Source: Asticcacaulis excentricus CB 48 (GTDB lineage Bacteria > Pseudomonadota > Alphaproteobacteria > Caulobacterales > Caulobacteraceae). From it: DNA of 64,000 nucleotides. The notes below the pieces were generated by a model. The model searched no databases and had not been told where the DNA came from. It was given only the letters and a program-made list of their open reading frames with translations. Below, piece after piece: positions 25,862 through 33,706 of the stretch; position 1 is the first letter of the stretch, and each line of letters begins with the position of its first letter. Both the position numbers and the translations under genes were made by a program. The DNA lies in NCBI RefSeq assembly GCF_000175215.2, contig NC_014816.1, positions 927,001 to 991,000 on the forward strand, given 5' to 3'.

Positions 25862-26980
25862 ATGACGACACCCATTCGCGCTGCCGTTTCCCAGGCCTCA
25901 GCCGATAACATCCAGCCTCTGACTTCGCTGCGTTTCTTTGCTGCGGTATGGGTGATCCTCTATAGCTACTGGTCGGCGCTCGAAGGGGCCATCCCCATCG
26001 GTATCATCGAAAAGGGCTATCTGGGGGTCGATCTGTTTTTCATCCTTTCGGGCTTCATTCTAAGCCATGTCTACATGACGTCGCTGGGGGAAGGGCGGTT
26101 CCGCTACGGGTCGTTCATCGTCAATCGGCTGGCGCGGGTTTATCCCCTACATCTGGCGACGCTGTGCTTTGCTATCCTGCTGTGGGGTGCCGCGACGCTG
26201 AAGGGCATAAGCGTGGACAAAAATCTGGTCAACTGGCCGTCCCTACCGGCGCATCTGTTCCTCGTTCAGGCCTGGGGTCTTGCACCCGAAGCGTCATTCA
26301 ACCACCCTTCCTGGTCGATTTCGGCAGAATGGTTCGCCTATCTCCTGTTCCCAGTCTTTGGCACGGTGGCGTGGTCGATGCGCGCCCGTCCGTGGCTGGC
26401 CGTCGGCCTGTCGGTCACCTTCCTCGTCAGCCTGTACATGATTTTCGAGGCCTTTATGGGCTTTAAGCTGACCTCGGCCACCGTCTTCTGGGGGGCGCTG
26501 CGTATCGTGCCGACCTTCATGCTGGGGTGCGCGCTCTATTTGGTGTGGCGCTCGGGCAAGCTGGCGCCGCAGGTGGCACTGATGGGGGCGGCGGCCTCCA
26601 GCCTGATCGTCATTGCCGCAGCCTCATGGCTGAAGATCGACGCCCTGATCGTGCCGATGCTGGGCCTGATGCTGTTGTGCGTGTCGCGCTTTGGTAATGG
26701 CGGCGTGATGGGCAACCGAGTGCTGGTCTATCTCGGCGAAGTGTCGTTTGCCATGTACATGGTCTATGTGCCGTGGAAGTGGGTCTATCTGAATGTGATG
26801 GGGATAGTGCTGGGCACCGGGGATGCGCCCCTGCCGCTGCTGTGGTGGGTAGTGGGCCTGATCGCGATTGTTCCGGTGGCTATGCTTGGCCATCACATTG
26901 TTGAACTGCCGATGCGCAATGTCGTGCGCCATTTGGGTGACCGCCTGCGCTATCGACTCGCTTACCGTCTTGCGCGCTGA
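25862..26980 (+). CDS. Acyltransferase 3 family membrane protein
   Basis: A 372-residue integral membrane O-acyltransferase (PF01757) with about ten helices. Family signatures are LTSLRFFAAVWVILYSYW at the N terminus (the usual catalytic His is replaced by Tyr in ILYSYW), GYLGVDLFFILSGFILSH, and NHPSWSISAEWFAYLLFP. The family acetylates or acylates surface polysaccharides and lipids. The missing N-terminal His should be checked because it is thought important for catalysis in the family. It is monocistronic with a strong terminator. Confidence 0.87.
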   Translation: MTTPIRAAVSQASADNIQPLTSLRFFAAVWVILYSYWSALEGAIPIGIIEKGYLGVDLFFILSGFILSHVYMTSLGEGRFRYGSFIVNRLARVYPLHLATLCFAILLWGAATLKGISVDKNLVNWPSLPAHLFLVQAWGLAPEASFNHPSWSISAEWFAYLLFPVFGTVAWSMRARPWLAVGLSVTFLVSLYMIFEAFMGFKLTSATVFWGALRIVPTFMLGCALYLVWRSGKLAPQVALMGAAASSLIVIAAASWLKIDALIVPMLGLMLLCVSRFGNGGVMGNRVLVYLGEVSFAMYMVYVPWKWVYLNVMGIVLGTGDAPLPLLWWVVGLIAIVPVAMLGHHIVELPMRNVVRHLGDRLRYRLAYRLAR

Positions 26981-27002
26981 TCCGTAAGCGGACGAAGGAC
27001 TT

Positions 27003-27052
27003 AAAAACGAGCGTCTTTTCCCCCGTGCGGCGAAAAGACGCTCGTTTTTTTT
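27003..27052 (+). terminator. Strong rho-independent terminator after the acyltransferase gene
   Basis: AAAAACGAGCGTCTTTTC pairs with GAAAAGACGCTCGTTTTT around an ~11-base loop and ends in eight T. Confidence 0.95.
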
Positions 27053-27074
27053 CGCCCGCGCCCTGAATTTATAG

Positions 27075-27090
27075 TTAACTGATGTTTAAC
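27075..27090 (+). promoter_or_regulatory. CtrA-type box upstream of the CHAP amidase gene
   Basis: TTAACTGATGTTTAAC is an exact TTAA-N7-TTAAC match to the CtrA site of Caulobacterales. It lies in a non-coding region 225 bases before the CHAP gene start, so a long leader or another promoter element lies between. Use by CtrA is inferred. Confidence 0.6.
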
Positions 27091-27137
27091 AACTTTTTTG
27101 CAACATCCTCAGGCGTCGCCTGTCGAGATGTGGGAAA

Positions 27138-27155
27138 TTTACCACGAGCGGTAAA
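27138..27155. promoter_or_regulatory. Inverted repeat in the CHAP gene upstream region
   Basis: TTTACC-N6-GGTAAA is a perfect 6-bp inverted pair with operator-like spacing, lying between the CtrA box and the gene. The binding protein is unknown. Confidence 0.35.
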
Positions 27156-27315
27156 ATAAAGGCTTTGTAAATGCCGCTGAGTTATGTATCAAACCTCTAC
27201 AAGTAAATGTTGCGGGCGTTTTAGCTGATCTTTTTCACCCGCAGCCACCCCCTGTAAGACCCCTAAGAGGACAGCCGCGAAGGCCCCTCGATCAGGCCCC
27301 AAATGGAGTGCTCGT

Positions 27316-28344
27316 GTGCTGAAAAGACTAAGCGTATTGGCCCTGTCGGCGACTCTGGCGTTTGGCGCCGTGGGCGCGCAGGCTGCTGAGAAGAATTCCC
27401 CTTACTGGCAATGCGTCACCTTCGCCCGTTCGATCACGGGTATGAATATTTTCGGTGACGCCTGGACGTGGTGGGAAGGCGCTTCGGGCAAATACGATAA
27501 GGGTCAGGCACCGAAAGCGGGCGCGGTTCTGGTGTTTCGTCCGCAGGGGAAAATGCGACTGGGCCACGTGGCTGTCGTCTCTCAGGTCATTACCGATCGC
27601 GTCATTCAGATCACCCACGCCAACTGGTCGCCGATCGGTGGCCGTCGCGGTCAGGTCGAAAAAGACGTCACCGTCGTTGATGTCTCGGATAAGGGCGACT
27701 GGAGCAAGGTGAAGGTGTGGTACGGCCCGATCGCGGATGTGGGTACCACGGTTTACCCAACCTATGGGTTCATCTATCAGGCGGCCCAGAAGGGTCAGGA
27801 GATGGGGGAAAACCTCGTCACTCAGGTCCTCGACAAGCCTACCGTCAAGAAGCCTTCCGCGTTCGATAAGGTGGCGCAAAAGACCTCCTCGAAGACCAGC
27901 AATAAGACCCTCGTTAATGCCCTGACCTCCGATGTTGAAGCTCCGCGCAGTCAGGCGCTGGCCTCCGCAACGGCGGACGATGCGCTACCTCCCAAGCCCG
28001 CCGACGTGAAGGCGGACGCTAAGATCACGGACAAGGCGAAGGCGAGCAAGACAAAGGCTTCCACCGAAAAGGCCGTCGCTGATAAAGACGCCGACAAGGC
28101 CCCGGTAGCGAAATCAAAGGTCAAGACGGACAAGAGCGACAAGGCGACCAAGGTCGCCGACAACGCCAAGGGTGACAAGAGCGCCAAGGCAGCCCCTAAG
28201 TCCAGCAAGAAGGCCGTCGCCGATGCGGATGACAAGGCCGCAAAGACCGCCAAGACGGGCAAGGATGACAAATCGGGGACCCAGAAAGTCGCCGACGCCG
28301 ACGCCAAAAAATCCGCTAAGAAGACCGAAAAGACTAAGGCCTGA
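27316..28344 (+). CDS. Secreted CHAP-domain amidase with long lysine-rich tail
   Basis: A 342-residue protein with three parts. A signal peptide (1-23) leads a CHAP cysteine amidase/peptidase domain (~28-160, Cys33 in YWQCVTFAR, His84 in LGHVAVVSQ, Asn103 in THANWS). The tail from ~185 to 342 is very low in complexity, dominated by Lys, Ala, Asp, Ser and Thr. CHAP enzymes cut peptidoglycan cross-bridges. A Lys-rich tail of this kind could bind anionic wall or envelope polymers. The start is GTG at 27316, with GGAG seven bases upstream. It is monocistronic behind an exact CtrA-type box, which fits a role in growth or division. The tail's role is inferred. Confidence 0.85.
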   Translation: MLKRLSVLALSATLAFGAVGAQAAEKNSPYWQCVTFARSITGMNIFGDAWTWWEGASGKYDKGQAPKAGAVLVFRPQGKMRLGHVAVVSQVITDRVIQITHANWSPIGGRRGQVEKDVTVVDVSDKGDWSKVKVWYGPIADVGTTVYPTYGFIYQAAQKGQEMGENLVTQVLDKPTVKKPSAFDKVAQKTSSKTSNKTLVNALTSDVEAPRSQALASATADDALPPKPADVKADAKITDKAKASKTKASTEKAVADKDADKAPVAKSKVKTDKSDKATKVADNAKGDKSAKAAPKSSKKAVADADDKAAKTAKTGKDDKSGTQKVADADAKKSAKKTEKTKA

Positions 28345-28372
28345 GACGGGTTCTTTTATGTCTGATGCTTTC

Positions 28373-28403
28373 AACGCCGCTGGTCCCCGCCAGCGGCGTT
28401 TGA
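28373..28403 (+). terminator. Hairpin after the CHAP amidase gene
   Basis: AACGCCGCTGG pairs with CCAGCGGCGTT (11 bp) and is followed by TGACTT. The stem is strong and the T run short. Confidence 0.65.
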
Positions 28404-28456
28404 CTTGTCAGGGACACACAAAGCGGCCTATGCAAGGTTGATCTTCGAGAGGTCTC

Positions 28457-29461
28457 ATGCTGAACATCTATAGCCGTGACGCGGCCCCGGACGGGGCCTT
28501 TACCGTGGTGCCGCCCGAAGGGGCTGGGGACGAGGCCGGCTGGTGTGAGATTACGCCGGACGGGGTTTGGATCGACCTCTACAATCCCGACCGTGAGGAA
28601 GAACGCTATGTCGAAGGCGTGGTCGGTCTGAACCTACCGACTCGCGAAGACATGCAGGAGATCGAGTTTTCGTCTCGCCTCTATCTCGAAGACGGTGCGG
28701 CCTTCATGACGGCGCAGGTGGCCTTCTACGGCGGCTTCGACCACCTGCAATCGGGGCCGGTGACCTTCGTCCTGCACCGCCAGCACCTGATCACCATTCG
28801 CTATATCGACCCCAAATCCTTCAGCATCTTTGCCGAACGCCTGGTGCGTCATCCGGAAAACTGCCATCAGGCGCACGAAGCGCTGGCCAATTTGCTGGAG
28901 GTGCTAATCGACCGCACGGCCGACCTTCTGGAAAAGGCCTCCGCCACAGTGGATGAGATTTCCGGGCGTATCTTCGCGCCCAAGCGCGGACGGAATTTGG
29001 AGCGGGTTCTGCGCGAGCTGGGCCGCTGTCAGTCGGACACGGCGCGCATCCGCGACAGCCTCGTCTCCTTTGGCCGGCTGCTGCTGTTTGCGCGGGCGTT
29101 GGACCGCGAATTGGTCGGCGCGGAGGAGGCGGGCTTCAACGCCTTCCATGACAAGCTGCGCACGCTGGAAAAGGACGTAGCCTCTCTGAACGACCATTCC
29201 GCCTTTGTGTCGAGCAATATCGCCTATCTGCACGACGCGGCGCTGGGGGTGATCAATCTGGAGCAGAACACGACCATCAAGATCGTTTCGGTGGCCTCGG
29301 TGGCCTTTCTGCCGCCTACCCTGATCGCCTCGCTTTATGGGATGAACTTCGAATTCATGCCTGAACTGCACGTGCCGTGGGCGTACCCGCTCGTGGTGCT
29401 GGCCATGATCGCCTCAGCGGTCGGGCCACTGGTGTGGTTCCGTGTGAAAGGGTGGCTCTGA
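28457..29461 (+). CDS. CorA-family divalent metal transporter
   Basis: A 334-residue CorA-type channel (PF01544) that carries Mg2+ or related ions (Co2+, Ni2+, Zn2+) as a pentamer. A large soluble N-terminal domain precedes two C-terminal helices. The selectivity motif GMN is present in ASLYGMNFEFMPEL at the end of helix 1, with the acidic loop MPEL following. The helical stalk contains EQNTTIKIVSVASVAFLPP, as in CorA. The N-terminal region differs from E. coli CorA, so ion specificity is uncertain. It is convergent with the pentapeptide gene, seven bases apart. Confidence 0.9.
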   Translation: MLNIYSRDAAPDGAFTVVPPEGAGDEAGWCEITPDGVWIDLYNPDREEERYVEGVVGLNLPTREDMQEIEFSSRLYLEDGAAFMTAQVAFYGGFDHLQSGPVTFVLHRQHLITIRYIDPKSFSIFAERLVRHPENCHQAHEALANLLEVLIDRTADLLEKASATVDEISGRIFAPKRGRNLERVLRELGRCQSDTARIRDSLVSFGRLLLFARALDRELVGAEEAGFNAFHDKLRTLEKDVASLNDHSAFVSSNIAYLHDAALGVINLEQNTTIKIVSVASVAFLPPTLIASLYGMNFEFMPELHVPWAYPLVVLAMIASAVGPLVWFRVKGWL

Positions 29462-29468
29462 GAGCGGC

Positions 29469-30677
29469 CTATCTTTCCGCCAGCGTGTAGTTGCAGCCCT
29501 GATCGCGAACATGGGACATTTCGGCCTCCAGTAGCCGTGCCCGCGTCAGGTCGGTGTGGCGAAGGCTGGCGTGGGTCAGTATGGCGCGTGTCAGATCGGC
29601 ACGCAGGGTGCGGTCACCCCCCAGCGACAGGGGCGAGAGATTGGCCCGGTCCAGCCGGGAGCGAGTGAGACGGGCCCCGATAAGGCGTGCTCCCCTGAGG
29701 TCCGCTCCGGACAGATCAGCCATGCGCAGGTCTGCGCCGGAGAGGTTGACCCCTTGTAGCTGCGCTCCCGACAGGTCCATGCCGTACAGGATGGCGCCGG
29801 CCATATTGGCCGCGGTCAGCTTGCGGCCGATCAGGGTGGTGGCGCTGCGAAAATCAAGCCCGCTGAAATCCTGCGTCGCCCCTTCCTGCCCCCCGCTACG
29901 GCACCAGGCCTCATAGGCGTCGAGTAGGTCATCGAGCGGTTCATCGTCAATGAAGACGCTAATCGGCTCGCCCAAAATATCCGACATGTCCGTGTCCTTG
30001 GTGGTCATGCCCTGAGTCTGGGTCCCGACCATCACCGCCCCTTTTAATGAGGCTCCGGACAGGTCGGCGGACGACAGGTCTGCCGCCGACAGGTTGGCCC
30101 CCTCCAGCGACGCATTGCGTAGCTTAGCATGGCTTAACACCGCGCCTTCGAGTTGGGCATCGCGGAAATCGGCGGACACGGCCCCGGCCCCGGTCAGCCG
30201 CGCTCCCGACAGGTCCGCCCCGGAGAGGATGGCGTAGTCCAGTTCGCCGGCGCGCTTTTCGTGCTTCATCAGGCGCAGGCCGTGTTTTTCGTCCTTGAAC
30301 GCGATCTGGCCTTCGCGAAGGTCGCAGCGCGTCAGGCTGGCCCCTGTGAGATTGGCCCCGCGCAGACAGGCCCCGCGCATATCGGCGCGGTCGAGGACGG
30401 CGAAGCGCATATCGGCTTCGCGCAGATCACAGCCGTACAGATTGGCGCGACTGAGGTTCACATCACGTAGCGCCGCGCCGCGCAGACAGGCCCCGGTCAG
30501 GACGGCATCAGACAGGTCCATCCCTTCAAGATTAACCCCGCTCAGGTCGATATAGGCGAGATTAGCCAGCTGCCCACCCGGCTTCATCGTCTTGTATTTG
30601 TGGTGCAGCTCGATGATCGTGCGCAGGGAACGCGGATCAATAGGCTGTAAGGTGGCGGCTGACTGCGTAATAGGCAA
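29469..30677 (-). CDS. Pentapeptide-repeat protein, paralogue 1 (two beta-helices)
   Basis: A ~402-residue cytoplasmic protein made largely of A(D/N)LXX pentapeptide repeats, which fold as a right-handed quadrilateral beta-helix. It has a short helical N terminus (LRTIIELHHKYKTMKPGG), a first repeat block (~45-240) broken by a loop after DLREGQIAF, and a non-repeat segment (~245-290). A second block follows, with SPLSLGGDRTLRADL near its end. The same layout and several identical stretches occur in the protein at 46216-47469. There is no ATG near the start. TTG at 30677 is preferred because the N-terminal length then matches the paralogue; a longer TTG start at 30737 is possible. The function is unknown. 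Confidence 0.82.
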   Translation of the reverse strand: MPITQSAATLQPIDPRSLRTIIELHHKYKTMKPGGQLANLAYIDLSGVNLEGMDLSDAVLTGACLRGAALRDVNLSRANLYGCDLREADMRFAVLDRADMRGACLRGANLTGASLTRCDLREGQIAFKDEKHGLRLMKHEKRAGELDYAILSGADLSGARLTGAGAVSADFRDAQLEGAVLSHAKLRNASLEGANLSAADLSSADLSGASLKGAVMVGTQTQGMTTKDTDMSDILGEPISVFIDDEPLDDLLDAYEAWCRSGGQEGATQDFSGLDFRSATTLIGRKLTAANMAGAILYGMDLSGAQLQGVNLSGADLRMADLSGADLRGARLIGARLTRSRLDRANLSPLSLGGDRTLRADLTRAILTHASLRHTDLTRARLLEAEMSHVRDQGCNYTLAER

Positions 30678-30806
30678 GGGAGCGTCCGAACAGGGCGAGG
30701 AGAGGGAGCATGCGTATCCCTCTGACCCTGGGGCCAAATGGTGAAAACTTGCTCTACGTCGGGTCGATACGCAAAAAAAATCTACATTCGCTGTTTCGAA
30801 TGAAAG

Positions 30807-31295
30807 TTAGCGGCAGGCCTTGCACAGACCGCGCGCTTCCAGCGTCACCCGGCGCGTTTCAAAGCCGCTGGCCGAGGCCTGCTGATCAATTTCGGGCAGG
30901 CTGACAGCCACCTCTTCGCTGCTCCCGCAGCAGTCGCAAAGCAGGAAGGCGGCGGCGTGCGGCTGCACGGCCTTGCCATCGGCGTGCCCCTGACAGGCGA
31001 CAAAGGCATTCAGGCTTTCGATGCGGTGGATCAACCCCATCTGCTCCAGAAAGGCCAGAGCGCGATAGACGGTCGGCGGCTTGGCGGCCCCGTCGGGGTG
31101 GAAGCGATCGATGACATCATAGGCCTTCACCGGGGCATTTTCGCTAAGGATCAGCTCGAGCGTGCGCAGGCGCGGCGCGGTCATGCGCTCCCCTTGCGCT
31201 TCGCACAAGCGTCGAGCTTCGCTCAGTCGCGCGTCGATGCGACCGCTGTCTAGGGTGTGGACGTGGTCGTGATCGTGGCCGCAGGCGTGTGACAT
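30807..31295 (-). CDS. zur: Zinc uptake regulator, Fur family
   Basis: A 162-residue Fur-family repressor that in the zinc-bound form shuts off zinc uptake genes. It has a winged-helix DNA-binding part (MTAPRLRTLELILSENAPVKAYDVID, then PPTVYRALAFLEQMGLIHRIES) and a dimerisation domain with the structural zinc cysteines CDCC and CKAC. The N terminus is unusually His-rich (SHACGHDHDHVH), which could add a metal site. It is divergent from a ZnuD-like receptor with a His-rich loop, and a Zur-like palindrome lies between the two. That context supports Zur over Fur or PerR. It may also regulate itself. Confidence 0.9.
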   Translation of the reverse strand: MSHACGHDHDHVHTLDSGRIDARLSEARRLCEAQGERMTAPRLRTLELILSENAPVKAYDVIDRFHPDGAAKPPTVYRALAFLEQMGLIHRIESLNAFVACQGHADGKAVQPHAAAFLLCDCCGSSEEVAVSLPEIDQQASASGFETRRVTLEARGLCKACR

Positions 31296-31337
31296 GCCTA
31301 TAACTTAGGCAGACTCGCGGTATTTCGCAATGACGGC

Positions 31338-31366
31338 TTGACATGATTTATGTTATTACATAACAG
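31338..31366 (+). promoter_or_regulatory. Sigma70 promoter overlapped by a Zur-type operator
   Basis: TTGACA (31338-31343) and TAACAG (31361-31366) lie 17 bases apart, giving a near-consensus promoter for the receptor gene. The palindrome TTATGT-TATT-ACATAA (31348-31363) fills the spacer and reaches the -10 box. It closely fits the AT-rich Zur boxes of alphaproteobacteria. Zinc-bound Zur here would block RNA polymerase. This regulation is inferred from sequence and position. Confidence 0.8.
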
Positions 31367-31424
31367 ATGGCGGTCCGGCGTGGCCTTTGTGTGTGGCCAT
31401 CCGCTTTTTTCGGGAGCCTCCCCC

Positions 31425-33485
31425 ATGCAAACCCGTATGGTTCTCACCCTGAGCGTGAGCCTTGCCGCTCTGCTCGCCGTCTCCCCCGTTCTCGCGCAGA
31501 GCGCGCCTCCGACGCCTCAGAAAGACGAGGACATAACTGAGATCGTCGTGACCGGTACGGCCTATGGCGTGTCGAAAGACGCCCTGATGAGCAATGTCGA
31601 TGTACTGACCCGTAGCGCCATCGAACAGAAGCCGGCTGAGGGTCTTGGCGATATGCTAGCCAACCTGCCGGGCGTGCGCTCGTCTGCCTTCGCACCTGGT
31701 GCCAGCCGTCCAGTGATCCGCGGCCTTGACGGGTTTCGTGTTCTGCTGCTCAACAACGGCATGGGGGCCATCGATGCCTCAGCCGTGTCACCCGACCACG
31801 CTACGGCGACGGATCCTGTCGAGGCCCAGCGGATAGAGGTTCTGCGGGGCCCTTCGGCCCTGATTTATGGCGGCAACGCCATCGGAGGCATTGTCAACAT
31901 CATCGATGACCGTATCGCGTCGGCCCCGGCCAAGGATGGTGTTGAGGGTCGCTTTACGACTCAGGCCTCTAGTGTCGATAACGGCAAGCAGCTTGGGCTT
32001 AATGTAAAGACAGGGCGGGGACCCTGGGTCTTCACCGCCGACGCCCTAAAGCGGAAGAGTGACGATTACAAAACGCCCGTAGGCCCGGAGTCCCGTCGGC
32101 TGACCAACGCCGAAGGGGAAGAGCCTGATACGCGCGATCGTCAGGAAAATTCGGCTGTCGATCTGAGCACCTATGGGTCTGGCTTGTCCTATGTGGGTGA
32201 TTTTGGCTTTGCGGGCCTGAGTGTCAAGCATACCGATACCACCTACGGCGTGCCCGGCCACAGCCATGCTGAGGACCCGTCTGATCACGAAGAGGGGGAC
32301 GACCACGCGCATGAGGATGAGGGCCCTGTGACTATCGGCCTGAAGCAGACGCGCTACGATTTCCGCTCATCGGTCAATATCGCCTTTGCGGGTTTCAACA
32401 AGCTGACGGCGGATGCGGGCTACACGGATTATAAACATACCGAGTTCGAAGGCGAGGAGGTCGGCACGCGCTTTCTCTCGGACGGTTATGAGGCGCGCGT
32501 GAACCTGATCCGTCAGAAGATGGGCGACGTCTCAGGCGCGGTAGGTTTCAACGTCCTTGAACGCCATTTTGAGGCTATCGGGGCCGAGGCTTTTGTGCCG
32601 TCCTCTACGACGCGAGAATTCGGTGCCTATGCGCAGTCACGTCTCGACAAGGGCACCTGGGGCATCGAAGGCGGCCTGCGGGGTGACCGCAAGGAGATCG
32701 CCTCGGCTGGTTTTTCAAATGAATTCGACAACCTTTCGGGTTCGCTGGGCGGGTTCTGGAAGCCTTCCGATCATGCTTTCTTTGGTCTGAGCGTGACGCG
32801 CTCCGAACGCGCCCCGTCTGATGTTGAGTTGCTGGCCGATGGCCCACATGCCGGTACTGGGGCTTATGAAATTGGCGATGCGGCCCTGAAATCCGAGACG
32901 GGCTACAGCGTGGAGGCCACCGGCCACTGGCAGATGGACAGCCATTCGGCTTTCAGCTTCGACGCTCACCTCTATTCCAGCCGTTTCGACAATTTCATCG
33001 ACCTGCGCCCTACGGGTGACAACGAGGACGGCCTGCCGGTCTACCGCTACGTGCAGACGGATGCTGACTTCTGGGGCTTTGAACTAGAAGGTGGCGTGAA
33101 CCTTTGGAACCGTGGCGCTCAGGCGGTGCGCCTTGATCTGGCCTATGACTATGTCCGCGGTAAGAGTGATCTGGGCGATATTGCCCGTATCGCTCCTTCG
33201 GCGCTGACGGCCACCTTGGGCTACGAAGGGGAACGCTGGAAAAGCCATGTTGAAGTCCGGCATGTGGCGGCGGCGGACACGCATCTGGCGGAGTTTGAAA
33301 CCCCAACCGAAGCCTACACGGCAGTCAATGTCTTCGGGTCCTACTGGATAAATTCCAAGGTATCGGTCTTTGCCGAATTGCGTAACGCGACTGACGAGGA
33401 AATCCGCGAGCACACATCGGTGCAGAAGGACATACTTGTCGGTGCCGGTCGCAATCTGCGCGCTGGTCTGACCTATCGGTTCTAA
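31425..33485 (+). CDS. TonB-dependent zinc receptor, ZnuD-like
   Basis: A 686-residue outer-membrane receptor with a signal peptide (~1-25), a TonB box region (DITEIVVTGTAYGVS), a plug domain (~40-150 with LPGVRSSAF and VEVLRGPSALIYGGNAIGG-type motifs) and a 22-strand barrel ending in RNLRAGLTYRF. A loop at about residues 279-300 is packed with His, Asp and Glu (seven His/Asp-rich clusters such as HSHAEDPSDHEE and DDHAHEDEG), as in the ZnuD zinc receptor. It is divergent from zur and sits behind a Zur-type operator, so zinc import under starvation is the likely role. The start at 31425 follows GGGAG; an upstream ATG at 31350 lies inside the operator. Confidence 0.9.
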   Translation: MQTRMVLTLSVSLAALLAVSPVLAQSAPPTPQKDEDITEIVVTGTAYGVSKDALMSNVDVLTRSAIEQKPAEGLGDMLANLPGVRSSAFAPGASRPVIRGLDGFRVLLLNNGMGAIDASAVSPDHATATDPVEAQRIEVLRGPSALIYGGNAIGGIVNIIDDRIASAPAKDGVEGRFTTQASSVDNGKQLGLNVKTGRGPWVFTADALKRKSDDYKTPVGPESRRLTNAEGEEPDTRDRQENSAVDLSTYGSGLSYVGDFGFAGLSVKHTDTTYGVPGHSHAEDPSDHEEGDDHAHEDEGPVTIGLKQTRYDFRSSVNIAFAGFNKLTADAGYTDYKHTEFEGEEVGTRFLSDGYEARVNLIRQKMGDVSGAVGFNVLERHFEAIGAEAFVPSSTTREFGAYAQSRLDKGTWGIEGGLRGDRKEIASAGFSNEFDNLSGSLGGFWKPSDHAFFGLSVTRSERAPSDVELLADGPHAGTGAYEIGDAALKSETGYSVEATGHWQMDSHSAFSFDAHLYSSRFDNFIDLRPTGDNEDGLPVYRYVQTDADFWGFELEGGVNLWNRGAQAVRLDLAYDYVRGKSDLGDIARIAPSALTATLGYEGERWKSHVEVRHVAAADTHLAEFETPTEAYTAVNVFGSYWINSKVSVFAELRNATDEEIREHTSVQKDILVGAGRNLRAGLTYRF

Positions 33486-33511
33486 CGGATCGGTGCAGGA
33501 TTATGGCATGG

Positions 33512-33540
33512 AACCCCGGAAGCCCGTGCTTCCGGGGTTT
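33512..33540 (+). terminator. Terminator of the zinc receptor gene, abutting an IS insertion
   Basis: AACCCCGGAAGC pairs with GCTTCCGGGGTT around CCGT. The IS256-type element begins six bases after this hairpin, within the T-rich tail. Confidence 0.85.
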
Positions 33541-33545
33541 CTGCG
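33538..33545. repeat. Target-site duplication, left copy
   Basis: TTTCTGCG here and at 34977-34984 directly flank the IS element. A shared ninth base (G) leaves the length as 8 or 9, which fits the IS256 family. Confidence 0.85.
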
Positions 33546-33575
33546 GGTCGTGTCCCACCGGGTGGTGTAATTGGG
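33546..33575 (+). repeat. Left terminal inverted repeat of the IS element
   Basis: It begins GGTCGTGTCCC and contains GTGGTGTAA. Both blocks recur inverted at the right end. A further shared block AGCGCTAGGC lies just inside each end. Confidence 0.85.
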
Positions 33576-33706
33576 TAAGAGCGAAGCGCTAGGCTCGCGG
33601 CCCCATTCAAGGGCCAGGCGAGCCTGAAGCGTCGCGGGTTGGTCATCAGTGATTTTCGGATATGGTTTGGGTTCCTACACTCATTCCAGAGACGAAAGAA
33701 CCACCG

